Assembly: GCA_003676145.1 (NCBI GenBank)
Contig: NAUB01000018.1
Span: forward strand, 174,532 to 238,531
Direction: 5' to 3'
Length of the DNA stretch: 64,000 nucleotides
DNA from: a gamma proteobacterium symbiont of Stewartia floridana
GTDB taxonomy: Bacteria > Pseudomonadota > Gammaproteobacteria > Chromatiales > Chromatiaceae
Positions 28,343-37,731 of this stretch are shown here, in pieces. Made by a program: the position numbers and the translations under genes. The notes under the pieces were generated by a model. That model ran no database searches and had not been told where the DNA came from. It was given only the letters and a program-made list of their open reading frames with translations. How positions within the stretch are numbered: position 1 is the first letter of the stretch; every line of letters starts with the position of its first letter.

Positions 28343-28918
28343 CTACTCTGCGAAAGACTCGCTCTCGTATCGCCTCACTTCCAGACTGTCAGACCAGTAG
28401 TTACTGGGCAGGCCGGCCTTCAGTTTGAGTTGATCGAGAAAATCCTTTGCGTCGGGCAGCGACTCCCAGACCGATGGCAGAAAGGTACCTCGCCGCATCC
28501 CTTCGATCAGGATCAGTCCATCTCTAGCCGGTCTGATCTTGGCCAAAAGATCGGCTTCTGAGTCAAATTCAATGGCAACCGACGGGGTTAAAAGGGAGAG
28601 GTGAATCGCCACCTGGTCTCTTTCCGAAGGAGTTAGCGGCGGAAATCGAGGGTCACGAAAAGCCGCTGCGAAGGCGTTTCCAGCCACATCGGATACCACC
28701 GGCTGCATGGCTTCCAAGTGACCGATGCAGCCCCGTAGCTGATCAGCCAGTTTCAGAGTGACAAAGCTGGCGCGGATGGCTCTCAGCGCTTCCGGGTAAT
28801 CCTCCGGGTCTACTTCCAACGGCTGGTGATTGCTGAGACCGTAGTCGATTGAGCGGTTTGCAACATCCAGTAATCGGGCGCGATCCTGATCGGAAAGGGT
28901 GGTGAATTCTGAGCTCAT
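28343..28918 (-). CDS. AmmeMemoRadiSam system protein A (AMMECR1 domain)
   Basis: A 191-residue AMMECR1-domain protein. Diagnostic segments are the RGCIGHLEA motif near 60-70, DVAGNAFAAAFRDPRFPPL near 77-95, and LILIEGMRRGTFLPSVWE near 135-152. In many bacteria the domain is encoded beside a Memo-type protein and a radical SAM enzyme, but neither partner is adjacent here; the radical SAM gene at 34174 is of a different subfamily. Biochemical role unknown. The gene converges on the GYF-pentapeptide gene. Confidence 0.88.
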   Translation of the reverse strand: MSSEFTTLSDQDRARLLDVANRSIDYGLSNHQPLEVDPEDYPEALRAIRASFVTLKLADQLRGCIGHLEAMQPVVSDVAGNAFAAAFRDPRFPPLTPSERDQVAIHLSLLTPSVAIEFDSEADLLAKIRPARDGLILIEGMRRGTFLPSVWESLPDAKDFLDQLKLKAGLPSNYWSDSLEVRRYESESFAE

Positions 28919-29247
28919 ACAGCCCCTGACTCGCTTGCTTTGGATTGGGCAGAGCCTAGCTACATAAAGTCAATAGGCCCCAAATAACCGTTTACATGAG
29001 AGGAGATGACGAGATGAAAATCGAGTCTCTCAGTACCTCTCCACACTTAAAGAATAGCCTACAGGCAACCGGCGTCTGGATCCAAACCGCGCCGAGATTT
29101 TTTGCAGTTGAGTGAACCCTATGATTTATCAAAGAAAGCCTGATGGTTGCACTACCCAACTCCGAAAATTGCTGGAAAATCGGTTTGACTTGACAACTGA
29201 CAGTTCTGGATAATCCGCTCCCTGACACTCTCCGATGGAAATAATTT
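28919..29247. other. rdgC upstream region
   Basis: About 330 bases without a recognised gene. A TTGACA-like box near 29192 and a GATAAT-like box downstream are too close together for a standard promoter. No hairpin terminator seen. Confidence 0.35.
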
Positions 29248-30153
29248 ATGTGGTTTAAGAATCTCCGGATCTATCTGTTGCAACAACCTTTGAATCTCTC
29301 ACAGGAGGCCATGGAGGAGCAGCTGAAAAGCAAGTCCTTTCAATCCTGTGGCAGCCAGGAACTGATGAGCATGGGGTGGGATACGCCTCTGGGCAGGCAG
29401 TCGGAGATGCTGGTTCATGAGATCGCAGGGTGCCAGATGATCTGTGCCCGCCAGGAAGAGAAGTTGTTACCGTCGTCGGTCATCAATGAGATCGTCGAGG
29501 AAAAAATCTCTGAGATCGAACAGGGCGAGGGGCGTAAGGTGGGGCGCAAAGAGCGTACCGAACTGCGTGAGGATACCTTCCAGCAGCTGTTGCCCCAGGC
29601 CTTCAGCCGTCATACCCGACAATATGCCATGATCGACAAACAGCAGGGGTGGATATTGGTGGATGCCGCCAGTGCCAACCGGGCTGAGGCTCTGATCACC
29701 CTGCTAAGGGATACTTTGGGCTCTCTGCCGGTGAAACCCCTGGAGAGCGCCACCGCGCCAAGTTTTATCATGACCGAATGGTTGAAACACCCGGGTCAGC
29801 ATAAGAACTTCAGCCTGCTGGACAGCTGTGAACTGCAGGATCGTTCGGAAGAGGCGAGTGTGGTGCGCTGCAAGGGACAGGATTTGACGGCGGATGAGAT
29901 TCTGGCTCATCTGGAAGCGGGTAAAGATGTGGTCAAGCTGGCAGTTGAGTGGGATGAGCGGATCTCCTGTCTGATCGAGTCTGACCTGTCGATTAAACGG
30001 TTGCGGTTTTTGGATCTGATTCAAGAGCAGGCTGCCGACAACCAGATTGAGACAGAGGCTGACGCATTCGACAGCCACTTTACCTTGATGTGTCTGGAGT
30101 TTCGGCGCTTTCTACCCAGTCTGATAGAGCTGTTTGGCGGCGCCTCGGAATAG
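29248..30153 (+). CDS. rdgC: recombination-associated protein RdgC
   Basis: Ring-shaped double-stranded-DNA-binding protein that restrains RecA and helps replication when recombination intermediates accumulate. The 301 residues begin MWFKNLRIYLL and contain the family segments SMGWDTPLG, LLPSSVINEIVEEK, GRKERTELRED, and the C-terminal EFRRFLPSLIELFGG. Length is normal for RdgC (about 300). It stands alone, followed by a probable small RNA gene and a convergent sugar operon. Confidence 0.95.
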   Translation: MWFKNLRIYLLQQPLNLSQEAMEEQLKSKSFQSCGSQELMSMGWDTPLGRQSEMLVHEIAGCQMICARQEEKLLPSSVINEIVEEKISEIEQGEGRKVGRKERTELREDTFQQLLPQAFSRHTRQYAMIDKQQGWILVDAASANRAEALITLLRDTLGSLPVKPLESATAPSFIMTEWLKHPGQHKNFSLLDSCELQDRSEEASVVRCKGQDLTADEILAHLEAGKDVVKLAVEWDERISCLIESDLSIKRLRFLDLIQEQAADNQIETEADAFDSHFTLMCLEFRRFLPSLIELFGGASE

Positions 30154-30253
30154 GTGGGCCCTCAAGAATTGGTTTGGTTTACAGTCGGGTATGTGGGCCT
30201 GTCCTGGTTTTATGGGCGTTGTTTTTCAATAACCTGGTCTATATTGTGGTTTA

Positions 30254-30267
30254 TTGACTCAGGTCAA
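30254..30267 (+). promoter_or_regulatory. FNR/CRP-family operator with class II spacing
   Basis: Perfect palindrome TTGAC-TCAG-GTCAA, the half-site pattern of FNR/Anr/Dnr regulators (TTGAT-N4-ATCAA consensus). A -10-like TATAGT lies at 30288-30293. If transcription starts at A30302, the palindrome is centred at -41.5, the class II activator position. Confidence 0.65.
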
Positions 30268-30301
30268 TGTCCGTCAGGATGAGAGCCTATAGTCTCTCCC
30301 T

Positions 30302-30392
30302 ACGCTCACGGTTGGTCGTTTCCGTGTTAAGCGCTAGTCTGGCGGGGATCGGTGGCCCAACTGCCTCCAGGGCCATCCCCCGCCTGTTTTTT
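30302..30392 (+). ncRNA. candidate FNR-activated small RNA
   Basis: A short transcription unit of about 91 bases between rdgC and the convergent sugar operon. It has an FNR-type palindrome centred at 30260.5, a TATAGT -10 box at 30288-30293, and a strong rho-independent terminator at 30341-30392. No convincing ORF lies between promoter and terminator; a 79-codon frame from ATG 30267 starts inside the operator, upstream of the predicted transcript. The layout resembles FnrS of enteric bacteria in logic, not visibly in sequence. Targets are unknown. The alternative is that the hairpin terminates rdgC, 190 bases upstream. Confidence 0.5.
30341..30392 (+). terminator. strong rho-independent terminator of candidate small RNA
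   Basis: Left arm 30341-30358 (GGCGGGG..GGTGGCCC) pairs with right arm 30370-30384 (GGGCCATCCCCCGCC) over 15 pairs with a three-base bulge and an 11-base loop, followed by TGTTTTTT. The U tract is only on the plus strand, so it does not serve the convergent epimerase gene. Confidence 0.85.
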
Positions 30393-30462
30393 CCCCAGTA
30401 TACTCCCTCTTCAGGCGGTTTGCGATTGTCGCTCGTCAACGATTGTGGATTCGTGGCGGTTT

Positions 30463-31470
30463 TCAGTAATCGTAATAGTCAAGGAACCAGCGGGCGAAGT
30501 TGCTGACGCCATCCTCCAGGCGTGTAGAAGGTTTATATCCGGTATCTTCAATCAACTCCGCCACATCAGCGTAGGTTGCAATCACATCCCCATCCTGAAG
30601 CGGCAGCAGATTCAGTTGTGCCTTTTTACCCAGGCTCTCTTCGAGCAGCTCGATATAGCGCATCAGCTCCACCGGTTGATTGTTACCGATGTTATAGAGG
30701 CGGTAGGGGGCGGTACTGCTGGCAGAATCGGGGTGATCGGAATCCCATTCCGGGTTGGGTTCAGGTATCCGGTCCAATACCCGGATCACCCCTTCGACTA
30801 TGTCGTCGATATAGGTGAAATCCCGTTTGTGCTTTCCATAATTGAAGACATCGATCGGCTCGCCCTGCATGATTTTGTGGGCAAATTTCAACATCGCCAT
30901 GTCCGGGCGGCTCCAGGGGCCATAAACCGTGAAGAACCTCAATCCGGTGGTGGGCAGGCGATAGAGATGGCTGTAGGTGTGTGACATCAGCTCATTGGCT
31001 TTTTTAGTCGCCGCATAGAGGCTGACCGGGTGATTCACGTTGTCGTGTACGGAGAAGGGCATCGAGGTATTCGCGCCATAGACGGAGCTGCTCGATGCGT
31101 ACACCAGGTGCTCAACGCCGTGATGACGGCAACCCTCCAGAATATGGCCGAAGCCGACCAGATTGGAATCGACATAGGCCAGAGGGTTTTCGATGGAATA
31201 GCGGACCCCGGCCTGGGCAGCCAGATTGACAACCCTTTGGGGTTGATACTCTGCAAAAACCTTTGCCATGCCCGACCTGTCCTCGAGCTCGGTCCGAAGG
31301 TCGGTGAAATTGGGGTGAGCCTGGGTACGCGCCAGCCGCGCCTTTTTCAGATTCACATCGTAGTAGTCGTTCAGGCAATCGATGCTGATGACCTCATCGC
31401 CCCTTTCCAACAATCGCAGCGCCAGGGCGGATCCGATAAAACCGGCACCGCCGGTGATGAGTACACGCAT
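30463..31470 (-). CDS. UDP-glucuronate 4-epimerase (CapI/LspL type)
   Basis: Short-chain dehydrogenase-type nucleotide-sugar epimerase, 335 residues. It shows the NAD-binding [14 protein letters not shown] near 7-20, the SSSVYGAN motif near 125-132 (catalytic Ser/Thr), YAATKK with catalytic Tyr and Lys near 150-156, and [12 protein letters not shown], a signature of UDP-glucuronate 4-epimerases making UDP-galacturonate for O-antigen or capsule. It is the third gene of a leftward operon after the TviB and TviC homologues, with a 98-base gap. The exact substrate is inferred from family resemblance. Confidence 0.85.
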   Translation of the reverse strand: MRVLITGGAGFIGSALALRLLERGDEVISIDCLNDYYDVNLKKARLARTQAHPNFTDLRTELEDRSGMAKVFAEYQPQRVVNLAAQAGVRYSIENPLAYVDSNLVGFGHILEGCRHHGVEHLVYASSSSVYGANTSMPFSVHDNVNHPVSLYAATKKANELMSHTYSHLYRLPTTGLRFFTVYGPWSRPDMAMLKFAHKIMQGEPIDVFNYGKHKRDFTYIDDIVEGVIRVLDRIPEPNPEWDSDHPDSASSTAPYRLYNIGNNQPVELMRYIELLEESLGKKAQLNLLPLQDGDVIATYADVAELIEDTGYKPSTRLEDGVSNFARWFLDYYDY

Positions 31471-31568
31471 GAGTTCGAATTCCTACTCCAGGGAAAATAA
31501 CCAGATCGGTTGATCACCACAATGGGTTATTGGCGGCTGAACACCAGGATTAGCCGCAGTTGGAACGG

Positions 31569-32603
31569 CTATTTACCAGTTAAATCATCTACATACCAGG
31601 ACATTGCTTCAGTCAGGCCTTGATCGATATTGTGGCTGGGCTGATAACCAAGCAGGGAACTTGCCTTGTCGATGTTGGCCAGGGAGTGCCTGACATCACC
31701 CGCCCGGAAATCCCGATATACCGGTGCGAGGTCGCTCAGATAGTCGAATCTGTCAGCCAGAATGTCTCTGATCTTGGTGAACAGCTGGTTGAGGCTGGTG
31801 CGATCACCAACCGCAACGTTATAGACCTGATTGGTCGCGTCCGGATTGGTGGTCGTGGCAGCCAACAGGTTTGCCTGAACCGCATTGTCGATGTAACAGA
31901 AGTCACGACTGGTCTCACCATCGCCATTGATGAAGACATCTTCCCGGTCGATCATCGAAGCCACCCATTTGGGAATGACCGCCGCATAGGCGCCGTTCGG
32001 ATCCTGCCGTTGACCGAAGATATTGAAGTATCTCAGGCCAATGGTGTTGAAATCGTAACAACGGGCGAATACCTGGGCATAGTGTTCATTCACCAGCTTT
32101 GTGACCGCATAGGGTGAGAGCGGGTTTCCGGTTTTATCCTCGACTTTTGGCAGACCCGGGTGATCCCCATAGGTCGAACTGGAGGCGGCATAGACGAAAC
32201 GCTTCACCTCTGCATCCCGGCCGGCAACCAGCATATTCAAAAATCCGCTGATATTGCACTCATTGGTGGTTATTGGATCAGTGAGAGAGCGGGGCACTGA
32301 ACCGAGAGCGGCCTGATGGAGCACATAGTCGACACCGCTACAGGCGTCGTGGCAGGTCTGCAAGTCACGAATATCGCCTTCGATGAAGCGGAAACCGGAC
32401 CACTGTTCAGCGGATACTGCGGCCTCTACCTTGTCAAAATTGTAGGCGTGGCCGGTTGCGAAATTATCCAGACCGACAACTTTCTGATTCAGTTTCAGCA
32501 AGGTTTCGAGCAGGTTTGAGCCGATAAATCCGGCCACGCCGGTGATCAGCCAGGTCGACGGCTGACTCTTCAGATTCGCTTTCAGTGATTCATAGGTAGT
32601 CAT
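31569..32603 (-). CDS. tviC: UDP-N-acetylhexosamine (uronate) C4-epimerase, WbpP/TviC-like
   Basis: SDR epimerase of 344 residues with NAD motif [13 protein letters not shown] near 21-33, [14 protein letters not shown] near 141-154, the YAVTK catalytic pair, and [23 protein letters not shown], which is typical of WbpP/TviC enzymes. In Vi-antigen and B-band O-antigen pathways it works with the TviB/WbpO dehydrogenase to make UDP-GalNAc uronic acid. It overlaps the dehydrogenase gene by four bases, which supports joint function. The gene symbol is by homology. Confidence 0.88.
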   Translation of the reverse strand: MTTYESLKANLKSQPSTWLITGVAGFIGSNLLETLLKLNQKVVGLDNFATGHAYNFDKVEAAVSAEQWSGFRFIEGDIRDLQTCHDACSGVDYVLHQAALGSVPRSLTDPITTNECNISGFLNMLVAGRDAEVKRFVYAASSSTYGDHPGLPKVEDKTGNPLSPYAVTKLVNEHYAQVFARCYDFNTIGLRYFNIFGQRQDPNGAYAAVIPKWVASMIDREDVFINGDGETSRDFCYIDNAVQANLLAATTTNPDATNQVYNVAVGDRTSLNQLFTKIRDILADRFDYLSDLAPVYRDFRAGDVRHSLANIDKASSLLGYQPSHNIDQGLTEAMSWYVDDLTGK

Positions 32604-33877
32604 AGTCTGGCATCAACTTCATCAACGGGGAGCACGTTCTTGACATCGAAGAGAACCCCATTCTGTTTGCACAGAGCTCGAATCTTCTCTGCACCCATCT
32701 GCTGGAACTCCTTGTGAGCAACCGCCAGGATGACCGCATCGTAGGTGCCTTCAGCGAGACTCTCGATGGGACGAAGTCCATACTCTTCCTGCGCCTCCTG
32801 AGGATTGACCCAGGGGTCATAGACATCGACCGATGCCCCATAATCCTCGAATTCACTGACGATATCGACGACCCTGGTATTGCGCAGGTCTGGACAGTTC
32901 TCCTTGAATGTCAGGCCGAGCACCAGCACGCGGCTGTTGTTGGTGGCCATGCCCCGTTTCATCATCATCTTGACGACGCTGTGTACCACATAGGCACCCA
33001 TGCCATCATTCAGACGGCGACCGGCCAGGATGATCTCCGGCTGGTAGCCGATGGACTGGGCTTTGTGGGTAAGGTAGTAGGGGTCGACACCAATGCAGTG
33101 ACCACCCACCAGTCCCGGTCTGAAGGGGAGGAAGTTCCATTTGCTGCCCGCCGCTTCAAGTACTTCCAGGGTATCGATATTCAATTTGTTGAAAATCAGA
33201 GCCAACTCGTTGATCAGAGCGATATTCACATCCCGCTGGGTGTTTTCGATGACTTTTGCGGCCTCAGCCACTTTGATGCTGCTCGCTTTATGGGTTCCGG
33301 CAGTGATCACCGATTTGTAAAGTTCATCAACAAAATCAGCGACTTCCGGGGTGGAGCCAGAGGTTACCTTCTTGATGGTGGGTAGCCTGTGCTCCTTGTC
33401 ACCGGGATTGATACGCTCAGGGCTGTAGCCGACATAAAAGTCCTGATTGAACGTCAAGCCGGACTCCTGTTCCATAATCGGTACGCAGACCTCTTCGGTC
33501 GCACCGGGATAGACAGTCGATTCGAAGATGGCAATGTCACCCGGTTTCATCACCTTGCCCAGTGCATGGCTGGCGCCCACCAGTGGTGACAGATCCGGCT
33601 GTTTGTGCTCATTGATGGGGGTTGGAACCGTAACAATGAAGACATTGCATGGTTTCAGATCTTCAAGCTGGCTGGTATAGCTGAGGTGGGGGACCTGCTG
33701 AAGCTCAGCCGGATCGACCTCCAAAGAGCTGTCCTTGCCCTGTTTCAGCTCCTCGACACGTGCTTCATTGATGTCCAAACCGATGGTGGGAAATTTCTTT
33801 CCAAACTCAACTGCCAGAGGCAGCCCAACGTAACCAAGACCAAGTACACCGATGTGCACTTTATCGAAATCGATCAT
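32600..33877 (-). CDS. tviB: UDP-N-acetylhexosamine 6-dehydrogenase, TviB/WbpO-like
   Basis: NAD-dependent UDP-sugar dehydrogenase of 425 residues that oxidises C6 of UDP-GlcNAc or UDP-GalNAc to the uronic acid in two steps. Seen are the Rossmann motif [13 protein letters not shown] near 10-22, [13 protein letters not shown] near 85-98, and the catalytic cysteine in [12 protein letters not shown] near 255-266. The sequence follows the TviB/WbpO branch rather than UDP-glucose dehydrogenase. First gene of a three-gene operon with TviC and a glucuronate epimerase; no glycosyltransferases accompany it, so the polysaccharide product lies elsewhere. Confidence 0.9.
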   Translation of the reverse strand: MIDFDKVHIGVLGLGYVGLPLAVEFGKKFPTIGLDINEARVEELKQGKDSSLEVDPAELQQVPHLSYTSQLEDLKPCNVFIVTVPTPINEHKQPDLSPLVGASHALGKVMKPGDIAIFESTVYPGATEEVCVPIMEQESGLTFNQDFYVGYSPERINPGDKEHRLPTIKKVTSGSTPEVADFVDELYKSVITAGTHKASSIKVAEAAKVIENTQRDVNIALINELALIFNKLNIDTLEVLEAAGSKWNFLPFRPGLVGGHCIGVDPYYLTHKAQSIGYQPEIILAGRRLNDGMGAYVVHSVVKMMMKRGMATNNSRVLVLGLTFKENCPDLRNTRVVDIVSEFEDYGASVDVYDPWVNPQEAQEEYGLRPIESLAEGTYDAVILAVAHKEFQQMGAEKIRALCKQNGVLFDVKNVLPVDEVDARL

Positions 33878-34106
33878 GCTTCCAAATCCTTTCTGCCATG
33901 AGAGTATTAATGTGTGTTCAGAACGCTACTTGAGAAAAACTGAGCAGAGTCTCAATATCTGCAAATAGGCTCGTGAATGATAACTTGGCAGGCCATTGAA
34001 ATCGAGGAATTTCTAATGCTCAAGTGGCGAAAACGATGAACCTGTAAGGTGTACAATAAACAGCCGAATTCAATCATCGAAGGTCCGAGCTCGTCAGGCT
34101 GTCTGC

Positions 34107-34147
34107 GGTTCCAGGCAGGAACCTTTGATTGATGAATCTTGTTCCTG
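34107..34147 (+). promoter_or_regulatory. mutually exclusive hairpins in radical SAM leader
   Basis: GGTTCC (34107-34112) can pair with GGAACC (34118-34123), while the overlapping CAGGAAC (34116-34122) can pair instead with GTTCCTG (34141-34147), just before the ribosome site. Two competing stems suggest a switch, but no ligand motif is visible. It does not look like a cobalamin riboswitch. Confidence 0.35.
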
Positions 34148-34173
34148 GGTCGTTTTAAGGGTAGAGGAAAAAC

Positions 34174-35880
34174 TTGTTACCGCCATCCGCTTCAGAAAAT
34201 CATCCAAAGGTTGCCCTTGTAGCCTTGCATGCCGGATACAGCCACAGCTCTCTCGCGCTCCAATCCATTGCCGCTTATGCGGATACTCGAGGCTGTGAGC
34301 ACCGGATGCAGCTGTTCGATGCCCTGGTCAATACCAGCCACCAGGTCCTGATTGAGAGGCTGGTTGAATATGCTCCGAAAATCCTCGGCTTCTCCACCTA
34401 CTTGTGGAACATCTCGGCCAGCATACGCCTGACCCGGTTGCTCAAACAGTTATTGCCCGAGTTGCGGGTGGTATTCGGTGGGCCAGAGGCAGGTGCCAGA
34501 GGGGTGGAGTTACTACAGCGGGTGGCTGAAATCGATTATGTGATTGAAGGGGAGGGGGAAGCGGCATTTACTCAGCTGATGAATGGAATTTTGCTAGAGA
34601 AAGGGGATTTTAAGGCCGTTTCTGGTCTGGTCTACCGGGAAGATGATCAGATTCAGCAGAATCCAGTTCAGATAATGCCGGTATCGGAGATTCCGCCGAT
34701 TCTGTCAGAAGGGCGTTTCGATAGCGCTAAGCCTTTGGTTTATTGGGAAACGTCCAGAGGTTGTCCGTTTCGATGCAGCTTCTGTAGCAGTGCAACTGAG
34801 CGTTTGAGAGCGTTTCCAATGGATAGGGTCGAAGCTGATCTTGAGGTGCTTGAAAAACTTTCCAATAAAACCATCAAGCTGTTGGATCGCAGCTTCCATC
34901 TTGGGGAAAAACGTACCTCGACACTGCTGCAGCGCTTTGCTGATACCCCTGAAGGGCTACGCTTCCACCTGGAACTCAACCCGGACCGGATCTCTGAACA
35001 GGCGATGAGCGTCTTCAGCGAATCGCTTCCAGGAAAGTTCCAGTTTGAGATTGGATTACAGACCCTGAACGACCAGGTGCTGGTCAACATCGATCGGCGG
35101 ATGGATGTGGCAAAGTCACTGGAAAACATCCGCCAGCTGGTTGAGATGCGAAGACATCCGGTCCATCTTGATCTGATCGTGGGGCTTCCGGGCGAGAGCG
35201 TTGACCTCTGTGGCAGTTCCCTTGATCAGACCTTCAGGCTCTACCCGGATCATCTCCAGTTGGGAATCCTGAAACTGCTCCCGGGAACCCCTTTGCAGCA
35301 ACAGGCTCATCAGCTTGGTTATCGCTGGGATACCGAACCACCCTATGAGGTATTGTCTAATCCCTGCATGGCGTTCAAGCAGATAGCGCAATTCAAACGC
35401 TATGCAGAATTACTCGAGCGTCTCTACAACAGTGGTTTGTTAAAAACCACCCTGGCGGGTTTGGTGAGTCAATGCTTTGATGGCAGTGTCAGCCGCTGTT
35501 TTGACCAGTTGCTCGAAGACTCAGGAGAAAGGATTGCCAGGGATAACCTGCAGCCAGATGCGTTGTTCGGTCATCTGTGCAATTTTGTAATTCCCTATCT
35601 GGAGGAGACACCCGGTCTGCAGGAGTGGCTGCTATGGGACTACTGCCAATTCAGTCTGGTGAATGGAAAAACACCCCAATGGATCGCTGAACGGTTGACC
35701 CTGAGTGAGAAGGTTGTGGTGCAGGGCAGTCGAAGACGCTTGCCTGTTATTGCGCTGACCGATGTGGGGGTAGCCATGATCAATCAATTAACCGGCAATC
35801 GTTATGTTGCCGGTCGTTATGCGCTCTGGCCGAGACAACACAAAAAAGGCAAACCGGTAGAGGTGTTCGCGCTCAATTAG
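34174..35880 (+). CDS. B12-binding-domain radical SAM protein (DUF4080)
   Basis: A 568-residue radical SAM enzyme of unknown substrate. The N-terminal cobalamin-binding-like domain (about 10-145) has VALVALHAGYSHSSLALQ and VVFGGPEAGARG. The radical SAM core follows with the 4Fe-4S motif RGCPFRCSFC near 196-205 and ELNPDRIS. The C-terminal part (about 400-568) resembles DUF4080. The start is TTG: an in-frame TAG lies 12 bases upstream and AGAGG precedes the TTG by seven bases, so this is the only good start. Class B enzymes often methylate unreactive carbons; whether B12 is really bound is untested. Confidence 0.85.
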   Translation: MLPPSASENHPKVALVALHAGYSHSSLALQSIAAYADTRGCEHRMQLFDALVNTSHQVLIERLVEYAPKILGFSTYLWNISASIRLTRLLKQLLPELRVVFGGPEAGARGVELLQRVAEIDYVIEGEGEAAFTQLMNGILLEKGDFKAVSGLVYREDDQIQQNPVQIMPVSEIPPILSEGRFDSAKPLVYWETSRGCPFRCSFCSSATERLRAFPMDRVEADLEVLEKLSNKTIKLLDRSFHLGEKRTSTLLQRFADTPEGLRFHLELNPDRISEQAMSVFSESLPGKFQFEIGLQTLNDQVLVNIDRRMDVAKSLENIRQLVEMRRHPVHLDLIVGLPGESVDLCGSSLDQTFRLYPDHLQLGILKLLPGTPLQQQAHQLGYRWDTEPPYEVLSNPCMAFKQIAQFKRYAELLERLYNSGLLKTTLAGLVSQCFDGSVSRCFDQLLEDSGERIARDNLQPDALFGHLCNFVIPYLEETPGLQEWLLWDYCQFSLVNGKTPQWIAERLTLSEKVVVQGSRRRLPVIALTDVGVAMINQLTGNRYVAGRYALWPRQHKKGKPVEVFALN

Positions 35881-36490
35881 GTGAAAGAGCGATCACCCTG
35901 GTGATCGACCTGATCCGAATCAAACCACGACGCTGGTTGTGGCTATCCCTCACTTCCCCTGATCAGACAGACGTTCAGAATGAGCCCGCTCGGTATCGGA
36001 GCAATGATGATGCCTTTTAGAAATTAAACGTCATTTATATTCTGCTCCGTGCAGACTGGGGATGCCGAACCATCAATCGGGTAATTCGATATAACATTCG
36101 GTACTCAAATCCGTTGTTGTCGAGTGACAGGCTGAAGAATATTTAGGTGGTTTTCAGTGAATCGTATGCAACAGATAGGTTGCCAAAAAAACAGTTGGTA
36201 TTGGGATCAAAAAACCATATTTAATGCAGCTGGTCAGGTGAAACCTAATTGAACAATCACTAGTTCTTAATACTTAAAATCTGCAATAGAATTGGGCTGC
36301 TTTAGAGCCACTGAAAGCAAAAAAATCAACTAAAATTGGCTTGAGTTTCTGTGGACCTGCTTATCCAATAATGTATGATTGGTCTTAAGGTTCTACTGTA
36401 CATTTCATCAGTCATTGTTTGAAAGTAATGATCGGGTTATATCGGTTCAGTACAGGAAACTTATAATTATATGCTCCAAGGAGGTAGCTA
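35881..36490. other. 610-base gap before csrA paralogue
   Basis: No gene recognised. A CGATCACC-CT-GGTGATCG palindrome at 35890-35907, right after the radical SAM stop codon, may act as a transcript-end hairpin but has no U tract. The rest is AT-rich, without a convincing promoter. Contains the ribosome site of the csrA paralogue at its end. Confidence 0.4.
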
Positions 36491-36742
36491 ATGCTGGTAC
36501 TGACACGCCATTTGAATCAGTCGCTGCAAGTAGGAGAAGCAGTCACACTAAGGATTCTGAGTATCAATAATGGCAATGTAAGATTTGGGATCGATGCACC
36601 ATCCGATGTATTGATTTTGCGAGAAGAGCTCGCTAACAGAATGAATACGGCCCCCCTCAAATCCTCTGTTACCGATCGAAAGAGGAATCAACCGCAGGTC
36701 ACATACAAACCAAGACGTAAGAAACTTGTTCTCGATCTGTGA
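36491..36742 (+). CDS. divergent CsrA/RsmA-family RNA-binding regulator
   Basis: An 83-residue CsrA-like post-transcriptional regulator. The core MLVLTRHLNQSLQVGE..VTLRILSI..VRFGIDAP..LREEL is clear, and the RNA-contact residues R6 and R44 (in LREEL) are kept, but the usual His43 is Leu. A 30-residue basic tail (ending RRKKLVLDL) extends beyond the 55-65 residues normal for CsrA. A very strong ribosome site AAGGAGG (36478-36484) with GGA cores nearby suggests CsrA-type autoregulation. Probably a second, specialised paralogue; no neighbour indicates targets. Confidence 0.88.
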   Translation: MLVLTRHLNQSLQVGEAVTLRILSINNGNVRFGIDAPSDVLILREELANRMNTAPLKSSVTDRKRNQPQVTYKPRRKKLVLDL

Positions 36743-36984
36743 CTGCGGCTAAAAATAGAACTCAAGACGGATCCAGGAATGGATAAAACGCTATCAGTGA
36801 ATAAGACCGATAACAGCCGAGAAAAGCAAAGATTAGAAGCCAGTTTTTCCAGGCGCAGGGATTAACCGCTCCTCATGGGATTGATACTGTCGATATTTTT
36901 ATGACTTGTTACAGTAGGGTGAGCTGCCGCTATCCTACTGGAAACGGGTGATCTATCAGCAATCTCTGGATGGTGTAGAGCAGG

Positions 36985-37731
36985 TTATTCCCCAGCCACC
37001 AGTTCTGTGTGACTGACCCACTGCTGTCCTGTCCAGTATTCGAACGGACGGAAGCGGGACTTGTAGTTCATTTTGCTACAGGCTTCGATCCAGAATCCCG
37101 GGTAGACCCACTCCAGGCCGAGCTCTTTCGTATGGTAGATCTGCCAGATCAATGCAAATACACCCAAACCCTCCTGGGTCAATTGCGGATCATAAAAGGT
37201 ATACACCGATGAAGTGCCATTTGGCAGCAGATCGCTGACCGCTACGGCCGCTAAACGACCGGCGTTACGGAACTCTATAAACTGCGTGTCAGCCCAGTCA
37301 CAGGTGAGAAACTGGGTATATTGCCCGGGACTGTTGCATGCCATGGCACCATCAGGATGTCGCTGCAGAAGGTATCTCTTGTAGAGCTGGTAGTGCTCCT
37401 CAGAGTAGTCGGAGTTTAAGAGTTTGATCTGGTAACGTTCACTGTTTCTGGTCCAGTTTCTGCGCTGACTGCGTGATGGTCGATAGGCTTCCACCGGTAT
37501 TCGCAGCGAGACACAACTGGTACAGGTGGGGCAGGCGGGCTGATAGAGATAACAGCCGCTGCGTCTGAAACCTCTGTCGATCAACTGCTGGTAGAGTTCA
37601 TCGTTGACCTTTGCCATAGGATCGAGAAACAGGTTTCTGGCATCTCTGCCGGGCAGATAGGAACACTCATGCAGTTGGCTCATATAGAGCGCATAGGCAT
37701 TCTCCTGTGCAAAGCCCGGGTTATCTAACAT
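36985..37731 (-). CDS. bpt: aspartate/glutamate leucyltransferase (Bpt)
   Basis: N-end-rule enzyme adding leucine from Leu-tRNA to proteins with N-terminal Asp or Glu, marking them for ClpSAP. The 248 residues contain HECSYLPGRDARNLFLDP, the cysteine cluster CPTCTSC near 68-74, LLQRHPDGAM, and YPGFWIEACSKMNYK. ATG 37731 overlaps the aat stop region, and its residues (ALYMSQLHECSYLP) align with known Bpt N-termini, so it is preferred over ATG 37683. Adjacent to aat, the other N-end-rule transferase, as in many Proteobacteria. Confidence 0.93.
   Translation of the reverse strand: MLDNPGFAQENAYALYMSQLHECSYLPGRDARNLFLDPMAKVNDELYQQLIDRGFRRSGCYLYQPACPTCTSCVSLRIPVEAYRPSRSQRRNWTRNSERYQIKLLNSDYSEEHYQLYKRYLLQRHPDGAMACNSPGQYTQFLTCDWADTQFIEFRNAGRLAAVAVSDLLPNGTSSVYTFYDPQLTQEGLGVFALIWQIYHTKELGLEWVYPGFWIEACSKMNYKSRFRPFEYWTGQQWVSHTELVAGE

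Noticed and set aside
30267..30506. 79-codon ORF starting inside the FNR-type operator
   Set aside because: It begins upstream of the predicted transcript start, runs through the terminator hairpin and into the convergent epimerase gene.
33878..34173. Cobalamin riboswitch upstream of the B12-binding radical SAM gene
   Set aside because: No B12-box-like sequence or suitable multi-stem fold was found; only two short competing stems.
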